Assembly: GCA_038258425.1 (NCBI GenBank)
Contig: JBBSPV010000030.1
Span: 1-47,171 of the forward strand
Source of the DNA: DATLGB01 sp038258425
Lineage (GTDB): Bacteria; Actinomycetota; Thermoleophilia; Solirubrobacterales; Solirubrobacteraceae
Reading direction: 5' to 3'
Length of the DNA: 47,171 nt
Part shown: in pieces, positions 1 through 9,414 of the stretch
How positions within the stretch are numbered: position 1 is the first letter of the stretch
How the letters are laid out: the number at the start of each line of letters is the position of its first letter
The notes under the pieces: model-generated
What the model was told of the DNA's origin: nothing
Databases searched by the model: none
The model's input: only the letters and a program-made list of their open reading frames with translations
Made by a program: the position numbers and the translations under genes

Positions 1-181
1 CCACCTGCGCCGCGACCTCGGCCGCGACGGCGGACAGCGGCAACGCGCCCGTTCGCCGCAGCGCCGCCCCGAGCCCCGTGTGGGCCTTGTGCGCCAACAC
101 CGGCACGAGCCCCTCCGGCGTCACGTCGGCGACGAGCAGGCGGGTCGTGTTGGACCCGATGTCGACGCACGCGCAGCGCAT
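1..181 (-). CDS. Ppx/GppA phosphatase family, N-terminal part (cut by window start)
   Basis: Only the first 60 or so codons are present; the gene runs off the left edge. The protein begins MRCACVDIGSNTTRLLVADV. The DIGSNTTRLLVA stretch is the phosphate-binding first motif of the actin-like ATPase fold of exopolyphosphatase / guanosine pentaphosphatase enzymes, which remove phosphate from polyphosphate or pppGpp. The start ATG (179-181) is 12 bases from the divergent ABC ATPase start at 194, so the two genes share a very short promoter region. Which substrate it uses cannot be told from this fragment. Confidence 0.8.
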   Translation of the reverse strand, partial: MRCACVDIGSNTTRLLVADVTPEGLVPVLAHKAHTGLGAALRRTGALPLSAVAAEVAAQV

Positions 182-186
182 ACCCT
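181..186 (+). promoter_or_regulatory. leaderless-type -10 box (TACCCT)
   Basis: TACCCT is followed by 7 bases and then the ATG at 194. There is no Shine-Dalgarno sequence and no clear -35. It overlaps the start codon of the divergent phosphatase gene. It is one of ten such boxes in the window. Confidence 0.5.
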
Positions 187-193
187 GGCCATC

Positions 194-1044
<851 letters not shown>

Positions 1045-1048
<4 letters not shown>

Positions 1049-1872
1049 GGACCCGCGGGCCCTTCCGCCCGAGCGCCCCGCAGCCCGCGAGCGCCACGGG
1101 AGGAGGGGTCGCTGCCGCCCCCCGACGCTCGTGGGCGGGCGCGGCGTGGCGCCAGTACCGCCTGGAGCGCCGCTTGTTCTGGCGCAACCCAGGCAGCGCG
1201 TTCTTCAACTTCGCCCTGCCGCTGCTGATCCTCGCGCTCTTCGGCGCGGTCTTCGCCGGCCGGCCGGCCGACCTTCGCATCCTCATCCCCGGCATCGCCG
1301 GCATGAGCATCATGTCCACGACGTTCCAGGCCTTCGCCCACAACGTCACCCAGCTGCGCGAGCGCGGCATCCTCAAGCGCGTCCGCGGCACGCCGCTGCC
1401 GTCGTCGGCCTATCTCGCCGGGCTCGCCGGCAACGCGATCGCCAACACCGCCCTGCAGGTGGCCATCGTCGTGGTCGCCGGCCGGCTCGTGTTCGGCGTC
1501 GGCTGGCCGCGCGACGTCGGCTCGACCGTCGTCTTCGTCGTGCTCGGCGGGCTGTGCTTCGCCGCGCTCGGCGTCGCGCTCGCACACTTCATCCCGAACG
1601 CCGACTCGGCCCCGGCCTACATCAACGCCGTCTTCATCCCCGTGGTGGTCATCTCCGGCGTCTTCTACGACGCCGACAATGCGCCGCAGGTCCTGCGCGA
1701 CATCGCCCAGGCACTGCCGCTCAAGCACCTGATCGACGGCCTCGGCGGCGCCATGGTCTCGAACCAGGGGGTGGGATCGCACCTCGTGGCGGTCGCCTTC
1801 CTCGTCCTGTGGGGCGCCGTCGGGGCGGTGCTCGCGGTGCGCGGCTTCAGCTGGGACCGCCGCCGCCAGTGA
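1045..1872 (+). CDS. ABC-2 type transporter permease
   Basis: A 275-residue membrane protein starting at GTG 1045, overlapping the ATPase stop by four bases. A basic N-terminus is followed by about six hydrophobic segments, including FFNFALPLLILALFGAVFAG near residue 53, one starting ALQVAIVVVAG, one starting STVVFVVLGG and the last near the C-terminus (AVAFLVLWGAVGAVLAV). The stretch RERGILKRVRGTPLP is the charged loop typical of ABC-2 permeases of the drug/nodulation exporter class. With the upstream ATPase it should form a two-gene exporter in the cytoplasmic membrane. The cargo cannot be inferred. Confidence 0.88.
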
Positions 1873-1884
1873 GGCGGTGAGCGG

Positions 1885-2670
1885 GTGAGGGTCCAGCCGT
1901 ACCTGCGGCGGATGGCCGCCGAGGGCCGCGCCGTCGAGCGGGTCGGGCCGTTCGACGCGCACTTCAACCCGGGCAGCGCGAGCGAGGGATCCAACTACGC
2001 CATCCCGGTCGACGGCGCCGCCCCCAGCGCGGCCGATCTCGCCGAGCTCGTCGACGCATTCGAGCTGCGCGGCCGCACACCGCGGCTCGAGTTCCTCCCC
2101 GTGACGGCGCCGGCGGCGGAGCGGGCGCTGCTGCACGCCGGGTTCGAGGAGGAGCTGCGCACCCCGGTGATGACCTGCCTGCCGGGTCGGCGCCGCCGGC
2201 CGCGGGCGCCGGAGGGCCTGACGCTGCACCACCTGCGACCGGGCTGCCCGCAGGGCGAGGTGGAGGCGCTGCTGCGCGTGCAGGCCGCCGGGTTCGGGGA
2301 GGCGCTCGACCCCGTCCGGCTCGAGCTCGCCCAGCGCTGGCTCGGGCGCTGGACGACGGTGCTCGCCCGCGTGGACGGCGAGCCCGCCGGCGGCGGCATG
2401 AGCCTCGGGGTCCACGACGGCACGGCCGAGCTCGTCGGGATCGCCACCGCCGAGCGCTTCCGCCGGCGTGGCGTGGCCGGGGCGGTGACCTCCGAGCTCA
2501 CCCGGCTCGTGCACGCGCTGGGCGGTCGCCACGTCTTCCTCACCCCCGGCGACGAGGGTGCCCAGCGCGCCTACGCCCGCGCGGGCTTCGAGCGGACGGA
2601 GACCATGCTGCACCTGCGCCTGCCCGGCGGCCGAGCGCCGACTCGGCCGCCCCCGGGGCCGCGCGACTGA
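1885..2670 (+). CDS. GNAT family N-acetyltransferase
   Basis: A 261-residue protein starting at GTG 1885, 12 bases after the permease. The C-terminal half has the GNAT core: GIATAERFRRRGVAGAVTSEL contains the acetyl-CoA pyrophosphate-binding R/Q-x-x-G-x-A/G pattern (RRRGVAG), followed by the closing strand FLTPGDEGAQRAYARAGFE. The N-terminal half (to about residue 105) resembles a second, degenerate GNAT-like domain. The acceptor is unknown. It probably belongs to the same transcript as the ABC exporter upstream. Confidence 0.8.
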   Translation: MRVQPYLRRMAAEGRAVERVGPFDAHFNPGSASEGSNYAIPVDGAAPSAADLAELVDAFELRGRTPRLEFLPVTAPAAERALLHAGFEEELRTPVMTCLPGRRRRPRAPEGLTLHHLRPGCPQGEVEALLRVQAAGFGEALDPVRLELAQRWLGRWTTVLARVDGEPAGGGMSLGVHDGTAELVGIATAERFRRRGVAGAVTSELTRLVHALGGRHVFLTPGDEGAQRAYARAGFERTETMLHLRLPGGRAPTRPPPGPRD

Positions 2671-2682
2671 CACACTGTCGGC

Positions 2683-4275
2683 ATGCCCGCCTACGACTAC
2701 GTCGTCATCGGGGCTGGGTCCGCCGGCTGCGTCCTGGCCAACCGCCTCAGCGAGGACCCGGGCACCCGCGTGCTCGTGCTCGAGGCCGGGGGCAAGGACC
2801 GCAGCCCGAACATCAAGATCCCCGCCGCGTTCGGCAACCAGTTCCACTCCAAGCTCGACTGGGACTTCGCGACGGATCCCGAGCCGCACGTCGACGGGCG
2901 TGAGATGTATATCCCGCGCGGCAAGAGCCTCGGCGGTTCGAGCTCGATGAACGCCATGCTCTACGTCCGCGGGCGCCCGCTGGACTACGACCTGTGGGAG
3001 CGCCAGGGCGCCCCCGGCTGGGGCTGGGACGACGTCCTCCCCTACTTCCTCAAGGCCGAGGACAACGGCAACGGCGCGTCGGAGTTCCACGGCGCCGGCG
3101 GCCCGCTGCGGGTCTCCGAGCAGCGTGCCCCGCGACCGCTGTGCAAGCGCCTGGTGGACGCGAGCGTCGCGGCCGGCATCCCCCGCTCGCTCGACTACAA
3201 CGGCCCGGAGCAGGACGGCGTGGCGATGGCCCAGGTCACGCAGTACAAGGGTCAGCGCTTCAGCGCGGCCGACGGCTACCTCAAGCCGGCCATGGGGCGC
3301 GACAACCTCGAGGTCCGCACGGGCGTCCAGGTGCTCCGGCTCGAGCTCGAGGGCACACGCGTGACCGGCGTGCGCTACCGCGACCGGCGGGGCCGCGAGC
3401 AGGTCGTGCACGCCGAGGCCGAGGTCTGCCTGTCGGCCGGCTCGATCCAGTCGCCCCAGCTGCTGCAGCTCTCCGGCATCGGCCGCCCGGACGACCTGCG
3501 CGCGGCGGGCGTCGAGGTCCGCCATGAGCTTCCCGGCGTGGGATACAACCTCCAGGACCACCCGTTCGTGTCCGTGATCTTCGAGGTCTCCGACACGAAC
3601 ACGCTCTACAAGGCCGACTCGCCGAAGCGCCTGGCCGAGTGGGTGCTGCGCAAGACGGGGCCGCTGACCTCCCCGGTCGCCGAGGTGCTCGCCTTCGTCC
3701 GCACCCGCCCCGGCCTGCCCGCGGCCGACGTCCAGTTCCACATGGGTCCCGCCTACTACGAGGACCACGGGCAGGAGGAGTACGACGGGCACGCCGCGGT
3801 GATCGCCCCGGTGCTCGTCTCCCCCCGGGCGCGCGGCACGGTCTCCCTGCGCTCGGCCGACCCGCTCGCCAAGCCGCGCATCCTCACCAACTCGCTGTCC
3901 GAGCGCGAGGACGTCGAGTCGCTGCTGGCCGGCATGGAGCTCGCCCGCGAGATCGCGCGCCAGGGCCCGATGGCCGAGATCGTCGTCTCCGAGCTCAAGC
4001 CCGGGCCCGACGTGACCGACCGCGCCGACCTCGAGGCCGACCTGCGGCGCCGCCTGATGCTCATCTACCACCCCGTCGGCACCTGCCGGATGAGCGACGA
4101 GGGCGGGGATGCGGTCGTCGACGCGCAGCTGCGCGTGCACGGGCTCGAGGGCCTGCGCGTCGTGGACGCCTCGATCATGCCGGTGATCACCGGGGGCAAC
4201 ACGAACGCTCCGGCGATCATGATCGCCGAGAAGGCGGCCGACCTCATCCGCGCCCGCCGGGCGGTCGCCGCGTGA
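2683..4275 (+). CDS. GMC family FAD-dependent oxidoreductase (choline dehydrogenase-like)
   Basis: A 530-residue flavoprotein of the usual GMC length. The dinucleotide motif GAGSAGCVLANRL lies at about residues 10-22. GMC signature 1 is PRGKSLGGSSSMNAMLYVRG, signature 2 is GSIQSPQLLQLSGIG. The catalytic end carries YHPVGTCRM (active-site His) and GNTNAPAIMIAEKAADL (the paired Asn). These enzymes oxidise primary or secondary alcohols, passing electrons to a quinone or oxygen. The stop overlaps the start of the downstream Baeyer-Villiger-like monooxygenase (GTGA), so the two probably act in sequence on one substrate, alcohol to ketone to ester. That pathway is an inference. Confidence 0.9.
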   Translation: MPAYDYVVIGAGSAGCVLANRLSEDPGTRVLVLEAGGKDRSPNIKIPAAFGNQFHSKLDWDFATDPEPHVDGREMYIPRGKSLGGSSSMNAMLYVRGRPLDYDLWERQGAPGWGWDDVLPYFLKAEDNGNGASEFHGAGGPLRVSEQRAPRPLCKRLVDASVAAGIPRSLDYNGPEQDGVAMAQVTQYKGQRFSAADGYLKPAMGRDNLEVRTGVQVLRLELEGTRVTGVRYRDRRGREQVVHAEAEVCLSAGSIQSPQLLQLSGIGRPDDLRAAGVEVRHELPGVGYNLQDHPFVSVIFEVSDTNTLYKADSPKRLAEWVLRKTGPLTSPVAEVLAFVRTRPGLPAADVQFHMGPAYYEDHGQEEYDGHAAVIAPVLVSPRARGTVSLRSADPLAKPRILTNSLSEREDVESLLAGMELAREIARQGPMAEIVVSELKPGPDVTDRADLEADLRRRLMLIYHPVGTCRMSDEGGDAVVDAQLRVHGLEGLRVVDASIMPVITGGNTNAPAIMIAEKAADLIRARRAVAA

Positions 4276-5741
4276 GGGTCGCGATCGTCGGCGCCGGGTT
4301 CTCCGGGGTGGGCGCGGCGATCGCCCTGCGCCGGGCCGGCTTGCACGACTTCCGGATCTTCGAGCGCGCGGACGACCTCGGCGGCACCTGGCGGGAGAAC
4401 ACCTACCCGGGCGCCGCGTGCGATGCGCCCACCTACTGGTACTCGTTCTCGCACGCCCAGCGCAAGGACTGGTCGCGGACCTGCTCGCCGCAGGAGGAGA
4501 TCCTCGCCTACCTGCGCGATCTGGCGGCCGAGCACCACGTCACGGAGCGGATCGCCTTCGGCACCGCGGTCGAGCGGGCCGAGTGGGACGACGAGGCGCT
4601 GACCTGGACCCTGACCCTCGCCGGCGGCGACACCCACGAGGCGGACGCGCTGATCCTCGGCTGCGGCCAGCTGAGCCGCCCGTCGATCCCTCGGCTGCCC
4701 GGCGCCGAGACCTTCGCCGGCCGCGCCTTCCACTCCGCCGAGTGGGACCACGACTACGACCTGCGTGGCAAGCGGGTAGCCGTGGTCGGGACGGGCGCCA
4801 GCGCCGTCCAGTTCATCCCTGCGCTCGCCGAGCGGGTGGAGCGGCTGCACGTCTTCCAGCGCTCCGCGGGCTGGGTGCTCCCGCGCAAGAACGCTCCCTA
4901 CGGGCCGCTCAAGCGGGCGCTCGTCCGCCTTCCGGGCTGGCAGCGGGCGCGCCGTGCGGGCTTCTTCACCGTCGGCGAGACGCTGCTGACGGCGTTCCGC
5001 TACCTGCCTCCGCTGCACTGGGCGCTCGCCGCGGCGATCAAGGCCTCCATGCGGGTGCAGGTCCGCGACCCGGTGCTGTGGGCGAAGCTGAAGCCGCGCA
5101 CGCCGTTCGGCTGCAAGCGGATCCTCTTCTCCTCGACGTACCTGCCGGCGCTGCAGCGCCTCAACGTCGAGCTCGTGGCCGACCCGGTCGCTCGCGTCGA
5201 GCCGGACGCCGTGGTGACCGCCGACGGCGCCCGCCGCGAGGTGGACTGCATCGTCTGGGGCACGGGCTTCCGGGCCAACGACTTCGTCGTCCCGCTCGAG
5301 GTGGCCGGCCGCGGCGGGCGCACGCTGCAAGAGGCCTGGGACGGCGCACCGCGGGCGCACAAGGGCATCACCGTCGCCGGCTTTCCCAACGCCTTCCTCG
5401 TCTACGGCCCGAACACCAACCTCGGCAGTACCGGCTCGATCGTCACGATGATCGAGGCCCAGCTGCGCTACGTCGTCGACGCGCTGGGCCGCCTGCGGAC
5501 CACGGGCGCCGCCGCCCTCGACGTGCGCCCGGCGGTCCAGGAGGCCTCCACGGAGGCCGTCCAGCGCCGGCTGCGCGGCAGCGTCTGGACCCAGTGCTCG
5601 AACTGGTACGTGCACGAGGGCCGCGTGACGAACAACTGGCCGGGCTACATGACGACCTACATCCGCGAGACCCGGGCCGTCGACCCGGCCGAGTACGAGT
5701 GGCTGCGCCGCGCGCCGGCCCGCGCTGCGGTCCCGGCCTAG
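4272..5741 (+). CDS. flavin-containing (Baeyer-Villiger-type) monooxygenase
   Basis: A 489-residue protein starting at GTG 4272 inside the stop region of the GMC gene. It has an FAD Rossmann motif GAGFSGVGAAIALRRAG at the N-terminus, a second (NADPH) Rossmann motif VVGTGASAVQFIPALA, and between them FAGRAFHSAEWDH, which fits the Baeyer-Villiger fingerprint F-x-G-x3-H-x3-W-D/P. The W-R-E-N-T-Y-P-G-A-A-C-D segment near residue 40 is also typical. Such enzymes insert oxygen next to a ketone or oxidise heteroatoms using NADPH and O2. Neighbouring GMC dehydrogenase suggests oxidation of an alcohol-derived ketone. Confidence 0.9.
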   Translation: MRVAIVGAGFSGVGAAIALRRAGLHDFRIFERADDLGGTWRENTYPGAACDAPTYWYSFSHAQRKDWSRTCSPQEEILAYLRDLAAEHHVTERIAFGTAVERAEWDDEALTWTLTLAGGDTHEADALILGCGQLSRPSIPRLPGAETFAGRAFHSAEWDHDYDLRGKRVAVVGTGASAVQFIPALAERVERLHVFQRSAGWVLPRKNAPYGPLKRALVRLPGWQRARRAGFFTVGETLLTAFRYLPPLHWALAAAIKASMRVQVRDPVLWAKLKPRTPFGCKRILFSSTYLPALQRLNVELVADPVARVEPDAVVTADGARREVDCIVWGTGFRANDFVVPLEVAGRGGRTLQEAWDGAPRAHKGITVAGFPNAFLVYGPNTNLGSTGSIVTMIEAQLRYVVDALGRLRTTGAAALDVRPAVQEASTEAVQRRLRGSVWTQCSNWYVHEGRVTNNWPGYMTTYIRETRAVDPAEYEWLRRAPARAAVPA

Positions 5742-5744
5742 TCT
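5739..5744 (+). promoter_or_regulatory. leaderless-type -10 box (TAGTCT)
   Basis: TAGTCT starts on the stop codon of the monooxygenase gene and is followed by 7 bases and the GTG start at 5752. It could give the glycosyltransferase-sulfotransferase pair its own leaderless transcript. Confidence 0.4.
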
Positions 5745-5751
5745 GCCGCGG

Positions 5752-6873
5752 GTGGTCCGCGGACTCTTCTGGCTCTCCGGCGCGCTCCTCGTCTGGACCC
5801 AGGCGCTCTACGGGCTCGTGCTCGCCGTGCTCGCCCGCGGCCGCGAGCCGGCGCCGGGCGCTCCCGTGGCCGCCGGGCGCGAGCCCGTCGTCTCGCTGAT
5901 CGTGGCCGCCTACCGCGAGGAGGCGGTGATCGCCGCCCGGGTCGCCGACGCGCTCGCGCTGGACTGGCCGCGCGAGCGGCTCGAGATCGTCGTCGCGGTC
6001 GACGGCGCGGTCGACGCGACCGCCGAGCGGGCGCGGGCGGCCGGCGCCGACGTCGTCCTCGAGCTGCCCCGCGGCGGCAAGATGCGCGCCCAGGACGCCG
6101 CCGTGCGCGCCGCCCGCGGGGAGCTGCTCGCGTTCTCGGACGCGAACACGACGTGGGCGCCGGACGCGCTGCGCGAGCTGGCCGGGGCCTTCGCCGATCC
6201 CGACGTCGCCTACGCCTGCGGCCGCGTGAGCTTCCGCGACGCGGCCGGCACCAACCAGGAGGGCCTGTACTGGCGCTACGACCTGTGGCTGCGCGCCCAC
6301 GAGTCCGCCCTGCACTCCGTGACGGCCGGCAACGGCGCCATCTACGCCGTCCGCCGCGGCGACTACCTCGAGTTCGACCCGCCGATGGGCCACGACCTCG
6401 CGTTGCCCTTCCGGCTCGTCAAGCGCGGCCGGCGCGCGGTCTACGTCCCGCGGGCGCGGGCCTCGGAGCCGATGGTGCCGACCATCGAAGGCGAGTGGCG
6501 GCGCAAGCGGCGGATGATGAACCGCGCCTGGCAGATCGTGCGGATCAGCGGGCTCGCCGACCCGCGCGGCTACCCGCCCGCCTACGCCGGGATGATCCTC
6601 TCGCACCGGCTGCTGCGCTACGCGTCGCCCTTCCTGCACGTGCTCGCCCTGGTCACCGCCGCCGTGCTCGCTCGCCGCCCGCTCTACCGGGCCGCGCTCG
6701 CCGCCCAGCTCGCCCTGCTGGGCGCCGCCGCGGCCGGCGGCCGCGTGCCGGCCCGGCCGCTGCTCGTGGCCCGCTACTACGTCCTGACCACGGCCGCGAT
6801 CGCCGCCGGCCTCCTCGACCAGCTGCGCCACGGCACGCCGTCGGGCTGGGAGCAGGCGGAGGGCACGCGATGA
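5752..6873 (+). CDS. family 2 glycosyltransferase, membrane-anchored
   Basis: A 373-residue protein with an N-terminal membrane helix (LFWLSGALLVWTQALYGLVL), a GT-A catalytic domain beginning VSLIVAAYREEAVI, a VAVDGAVDATAE nucleotide-sugar-binding stretch, a D-x-N variant of the D-x-D metal motif (FSDANTTW) and a Q/R-x-x-W-like end (KRRMMNRAWQIVR). At least two hydrophobic segments follow. It resembles inverting, processive-type sugar transferases for cell-surface glycans. Its stop overlaps the sulfotransferase start (ATGA at 6870-6873), suggesting the sugar it adds, or the same glycolipid, is then sulfated. The acceptor is unknown. Confidence 0.85.
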   Translation: MVRGLFWLSGALLVWTQALYGLVLAVLARGREPAPGAPVAAGREPVVSLIVAAYREEAVIAARVADALALDWPRERLEIVVAVDGAVDATAERARAAGADVVLELPRGGKMRAQDAAVRAARGELLAFSDANTTWAPDALRELAGAFADPDVAYACGRVSFRDAAGTNQEGLYWRYDLWLRAHESALHSVTAGNGAIYAVRRGDYLEFDPPMGHDLALPFRLVKRGRRAVYVPRARASEPMVPTIEGEWRRKRRMMNRAWQIVRISGLADPRGYPPAYAGMILSHRLLRYASPFLHVLALVTAAVLARRPLYRAALAAQLALLGAAAAGGRVPARPLLVARYYVLTTAAIAAGLLDQLRHGTPSGWEQAEGTR

Positions 6874-7844
6874 CCCCGCCGGTGTTCGTCGTCGGCAACG
6901 ACCGGTCGGGGACGACGATGCTGCGGCTCGTGCTCGACCGCGGCCCCGAGGTCGCCATCCCGCCCGAGTCGATGTTCCTCACCGACGTCGACCTCGACCA
7001 GCCGGCGGCCACGCTGCTCGAGGCGGTCTGGTGGCACCCCAAGGTCGCCCTCTGGGCGCTGCGAGGGCCCCCACCGCCCGTGCCGCCCGGCCTGGACGCC
7101 GACGCGGCGCGGCGCTTCGCGCTCGCGGCGCCGTTCGCCGCCTACGCGCGCCAGCAGGGCAAGCCGGCGTGGGGCGACAAGACCCCGCACTACGTCCACC
7201 ACATCGACACGCTGCTGCGGCTCTGGCCCGACGCCCGCGTCGTGGTGCTCGTCCGCGACGGCCGCGACGTCGCGTGCTCGCTGCGCTCCATGCCGTTCGG
7301 GCCGAACAACGCCTGGGCCGCGGCGCAGTGGTGGGCGCGCGGGATCCGGGCCGGGGAGCGCGCGGTGAGGCGTCACCCCGGCGCGGTGACGACGGTCCGC
7401 TACGAGGACCTCGTCGCCGACCCGGCCACCCACGTGGCGAGCGTCTGCGCCTTCCTCGGCCTGCGCTACGAGCCGGAGATGCTCGCCCTGGAGCGGGTCG
7501 ACCGGGGCCGGATCGTCGCCGACCAGGCGGACTGGTTCCCGACGCTCTTCGACGGCATCCACGCCTCGGCGGTGGGACGCTGGCGACGTGAGATGTCTCC
7601 CCGCGAGCAGGGCGTGTTCGCGGCGCTGGCCGGGGACGAGCTCGCCCGGTGGGGCTATCCGGTGCCGACGCGGGCGCCCCGCGCCCCGTCGCCGCGGCAG
7701 GCGGCGCTCTACGACCGCCACAACGAGCTGCTGCGCGACCTGAACTTCGTGCGGCTGCGGGTCTTCCGGGAGCGCGGGCGCGAGCTGCGGCTGGCGCTCG
7801 GGCGGCGCCGGCGGGACCCGGCGCCTCAGCGCGGCGCCCGGTAG
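6870..7844 (+). CDS. sulfotransferase family protein
   Basis: A 324-residue protein starting at ATG 6870 within the previous stop. FVVGNDRSGTTMLRLVL at the N-terminus is the 5'-phosphosulfate-binding loop for PAPS, and VVLVRDGRDVACSLRSM plus VRYEDLVADP match the 3'-phosphate-binding region and the following conserved segment of bacterial sulfotransferases. It would move sulfate from PAPS to a hydroxyl on a glycan, lipid or small molecule. Coupling with the upstream glycosyltransferase makes a sulfated surface glycan or glycolipid the best guess. Its last 19 bases overlap the convergent FemAB-like gene. Confidence 0.88.
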   Translation: MTPPVFVVGNDRSGTTMLRLVLDRGPEVAIPPESMFLTDVDLDQPAATLLEAVWWHPKVALWALRGPPPPVPPGLDADAARRFALAAPFAAYARQQGKPAWGDKTPHYVHHIDTLLRLWPDARVVVLVRDGRDVACSLRSMPFGPNNAWAAAQWWARGIRAGERAVRRHPGAVTTVRYEDLVADPATHVASVCAFLGLRYEPEMLALERVDRGRIVADQADWFPTLFDGIHASAVGRWRREMSPREQGVFAALAGDELARWGYPVPTRAPRAPSPRQAALYDRHNELLRDLNFVRLRVFRERGRELRLALGRRRRDPAPQRGAR

Positions 7845-8827
7845 GCCGGGAAGAAGCCCGCCCGGTCGATCTCGGCGGCGCCCGTCAGCCGAGCGTACGC
7901 GGCGGGGTCGTGCACGGCCTTGCCCACGGCGGCGGCCCGCAGCCCGTCCGGCGCGAAGCGCCGCTTGAACTGCAGCAGGGAATCGTCCTGCCCGCCCACC
8001 CCGCCGCCGAGGTGCAGCGTGTCGTGGCCGTGGTCGCGGCCCCACTCGGCGAGCGTGAGCAGCGCGAGGTGACTGGCACCCGAGCCGCGGCCGGCCTCCG
8101 CGGCGCCGCCGAGGTGGTAGTGCAGCCACGGCGGCTCGCCCATGCCCAGCACCGCGGCGACCAGGGCGCCCTCCGGGTCGCGCACGTCGACGCGCACGAG
8201 CGGCACCTCGTCCAGCAGCGCCGCCCAGTAGGCGTCGGGGAAGCGGTAGAACGGCGCGGCGCCCGCCCGGCGCATCGTCGCGTCGTAGAGCGCGACGAAC
8301 GGCGCCAGGTCCGTCGGCGCGGGATCCACGGCGGCGACGAGCCCGGAGGCGGCGGCGCGGCGCACGAGCCGGCGGTGGTGCTTGTGCATCCCGGCCGCCG
8401 GGTCGTCGCCGGTGAGCGGCCAGGCCACCGTGCCGGCCAGGGCGCTCGCGCGGAAGCCGGTGGGTCCGGCCTGCGCCTGGTTGGCGAACAGCGGGTGGTA
8501 GACGACGAAGCTCGTGACCGCCGCCCGCGCCGCGCACCACCGCGCGTAGGCGCCCGCGAAGGCGGCGACGGGCGGCCGGGTCCCGACCGCCACCGGCCCG
8601 CCGTAGCCGTAGGGCGTGACGACGTCGGCCGGATCGTCGCGCAGCAGCAGCGCGAAGACGACGTCCCCGTCCTCTCCCGCCAGGTGCAGCAGGGCGGGCC
8701 TTCCCGCGGTGAGCACCGAGGACGCGGTGAGGTAGCCGCGGGCGAGGTAGACGTCGGTGACGCCGAGCCGGGCGAGCAGCCCGTCCCAGTGCTCCGGCTC
8801 GACCTCGACCAGCTCCGCGGCCGTCAC
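7826..8827 (-). CDS. FemAB-like / BioF2-like acyltransferase (GNAT fold)
   Basis: A 333-residue protein starting at GTG 8827. The C-terminal half shows the FemAB-like pattern: YHLGGAAEAGRGSGASHLAL, then LTLAEWGRDHGHDTLHLGGG and SLLQFKRRFAP. The KHHRRLVRRAAASG stretch near the middle is also shared with this group. Such proteins add amino acids to peptidoglycan precursors or act in exopolysaccharide and surface glycan synthesis. The convergent sulfotransferase and glycosyltransferase support a cell-surface role. A -10 box sits 7 bases before the start. It overlaps the sulfotransferase 3' end by 19 bases. Confidence 0.78.
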   Translation of the reverse strand: MTAAELVEVEPEHWDGLLARLGVTDVYLARGYLTASSVLTAGRPALLHLAGEDGDVVFALLLRDDPADVVTPYGYGGPVAVGTRPPVAAFAGAYARWCAARAAVTSFVVYHPLFANQAQAGPTGFRASALAGTVAWPLTGDDPAAGMHKHHRRLVRRAAASGLVAAVDPAPTDLAPFVALYDATMRRAGAAPFYRFPDAYWAALLDEVPLVRVDVRDPEGALVAAVLGMGEPPWLHYHLGGAAEAGRGSGASHLALLTLAEWGRDHGHDTLHLGGGVGGQDDSLLQFKRRFAPDGLRAAAVGKAVHDPAAYARLTGAAEIDRAGFFPAYRAPR

Positions 8828-8834
8828 CGCGCCG

Positions 8835-8840
8835 ATGGTA
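8835..8840 (-). promoter_or_regulatory. leaderless-type -10 box (TACCAT)
   Basis: On the minus strand TACCAT is followed by CGGCGCG (7 bases) and the GTG start at 8827. No Shine-Dalgarno sequence is present. Confidence 0.5.
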
Positions 8841-8906
8841 TTCGCCGGCCACGGGTCGCACCGGCCAGGGACCGCACTTCCGGTCGCCTGACGGCCGGAA
8901 CCGGGG

Positions 8907-9413
8907 TCAGTAGGCGTTGGTGACCGGGCAGCGGTCGGGATGGCCGCAGGCGTCCGCGTCGCAGAGCCGGCAGAGGTGCCCCGCGTCGGCGCGCTCGGTG
9001 ACCAGGCCGGCCAGCAGCGGCTCCAGCACGGCGGTGAGCGCGCGGCGCTGCGCCTCGCCCAGCGGCGCGAGCAGGTCGAGCAGCGCGTGCTCGCGCGCGG
9101 CGGCCAGGCGCGCCGCCTCGTCCCCGCCGGCGTCGGTGAGCGTGACGGCCACCGAGCGGCCGTCCGCCCCGTCGCGGCGCTGCACGAAGCCGTCCGCGAC
9201 CAGGCGGTCGACGAGCCGGACGGCGCCCGAGTGCGACACGCCGAGCACCCGCGCGAGCGCCTCGATCGAACCGCCGTCGAGAAACGACGCCAGCGCGACG
9301 AGCGCGACGTCGCGGCCCGCGGTGGGAAGGCGCTCGGCGATCGCGAGCGCCGCCGCCCCGAGGAGGTTCGCGTCGCGGATCGGCTCGGGCCGCAACGTAT
9401 GACTCACACACAC
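8907..9413 (-). CDS. MarR family regulator with C-terminal four-cysteine motif
   Basis: A 168-residue winged-helix protein. The recognition region is SIEALARVLGVSHSGAVRLVDRLVADG and the wing is RRDGADGRSVAVTLTDAG, both typical of MarR. Unusually, it ends in CRLCDADACGHPDRCPV: C148, C151, C156 and C162 (C-x2-C-x4-C-x5-C), which could bind zinc or an iron-sulfur cluster and make the regulator metal- or redox-sensitive. The start is GTG 9413; GTG 9407 is in frame two codons on. It begins one base after the amidohydrolase stop, so it is the last gene of the ROK-amidohydrolase-MarR operon. Confidence 0.85.
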   Translation of the reverse strand: MCVSHTLRPEPIRDANLLGAAALAIAERLPTAGRDVALVALASFLDGGSIEALARVLGVSHSGAVRLVDRLVADGFVQRRDGADGRSVAVTLTDAGGDEAARLAAAREHALLDLLAPLGEAQRRALTAVLEPLLAGLVTERADAGHLCRLCDADACGHPDRCPVTNAY

Positions 9414-9414
9414 A

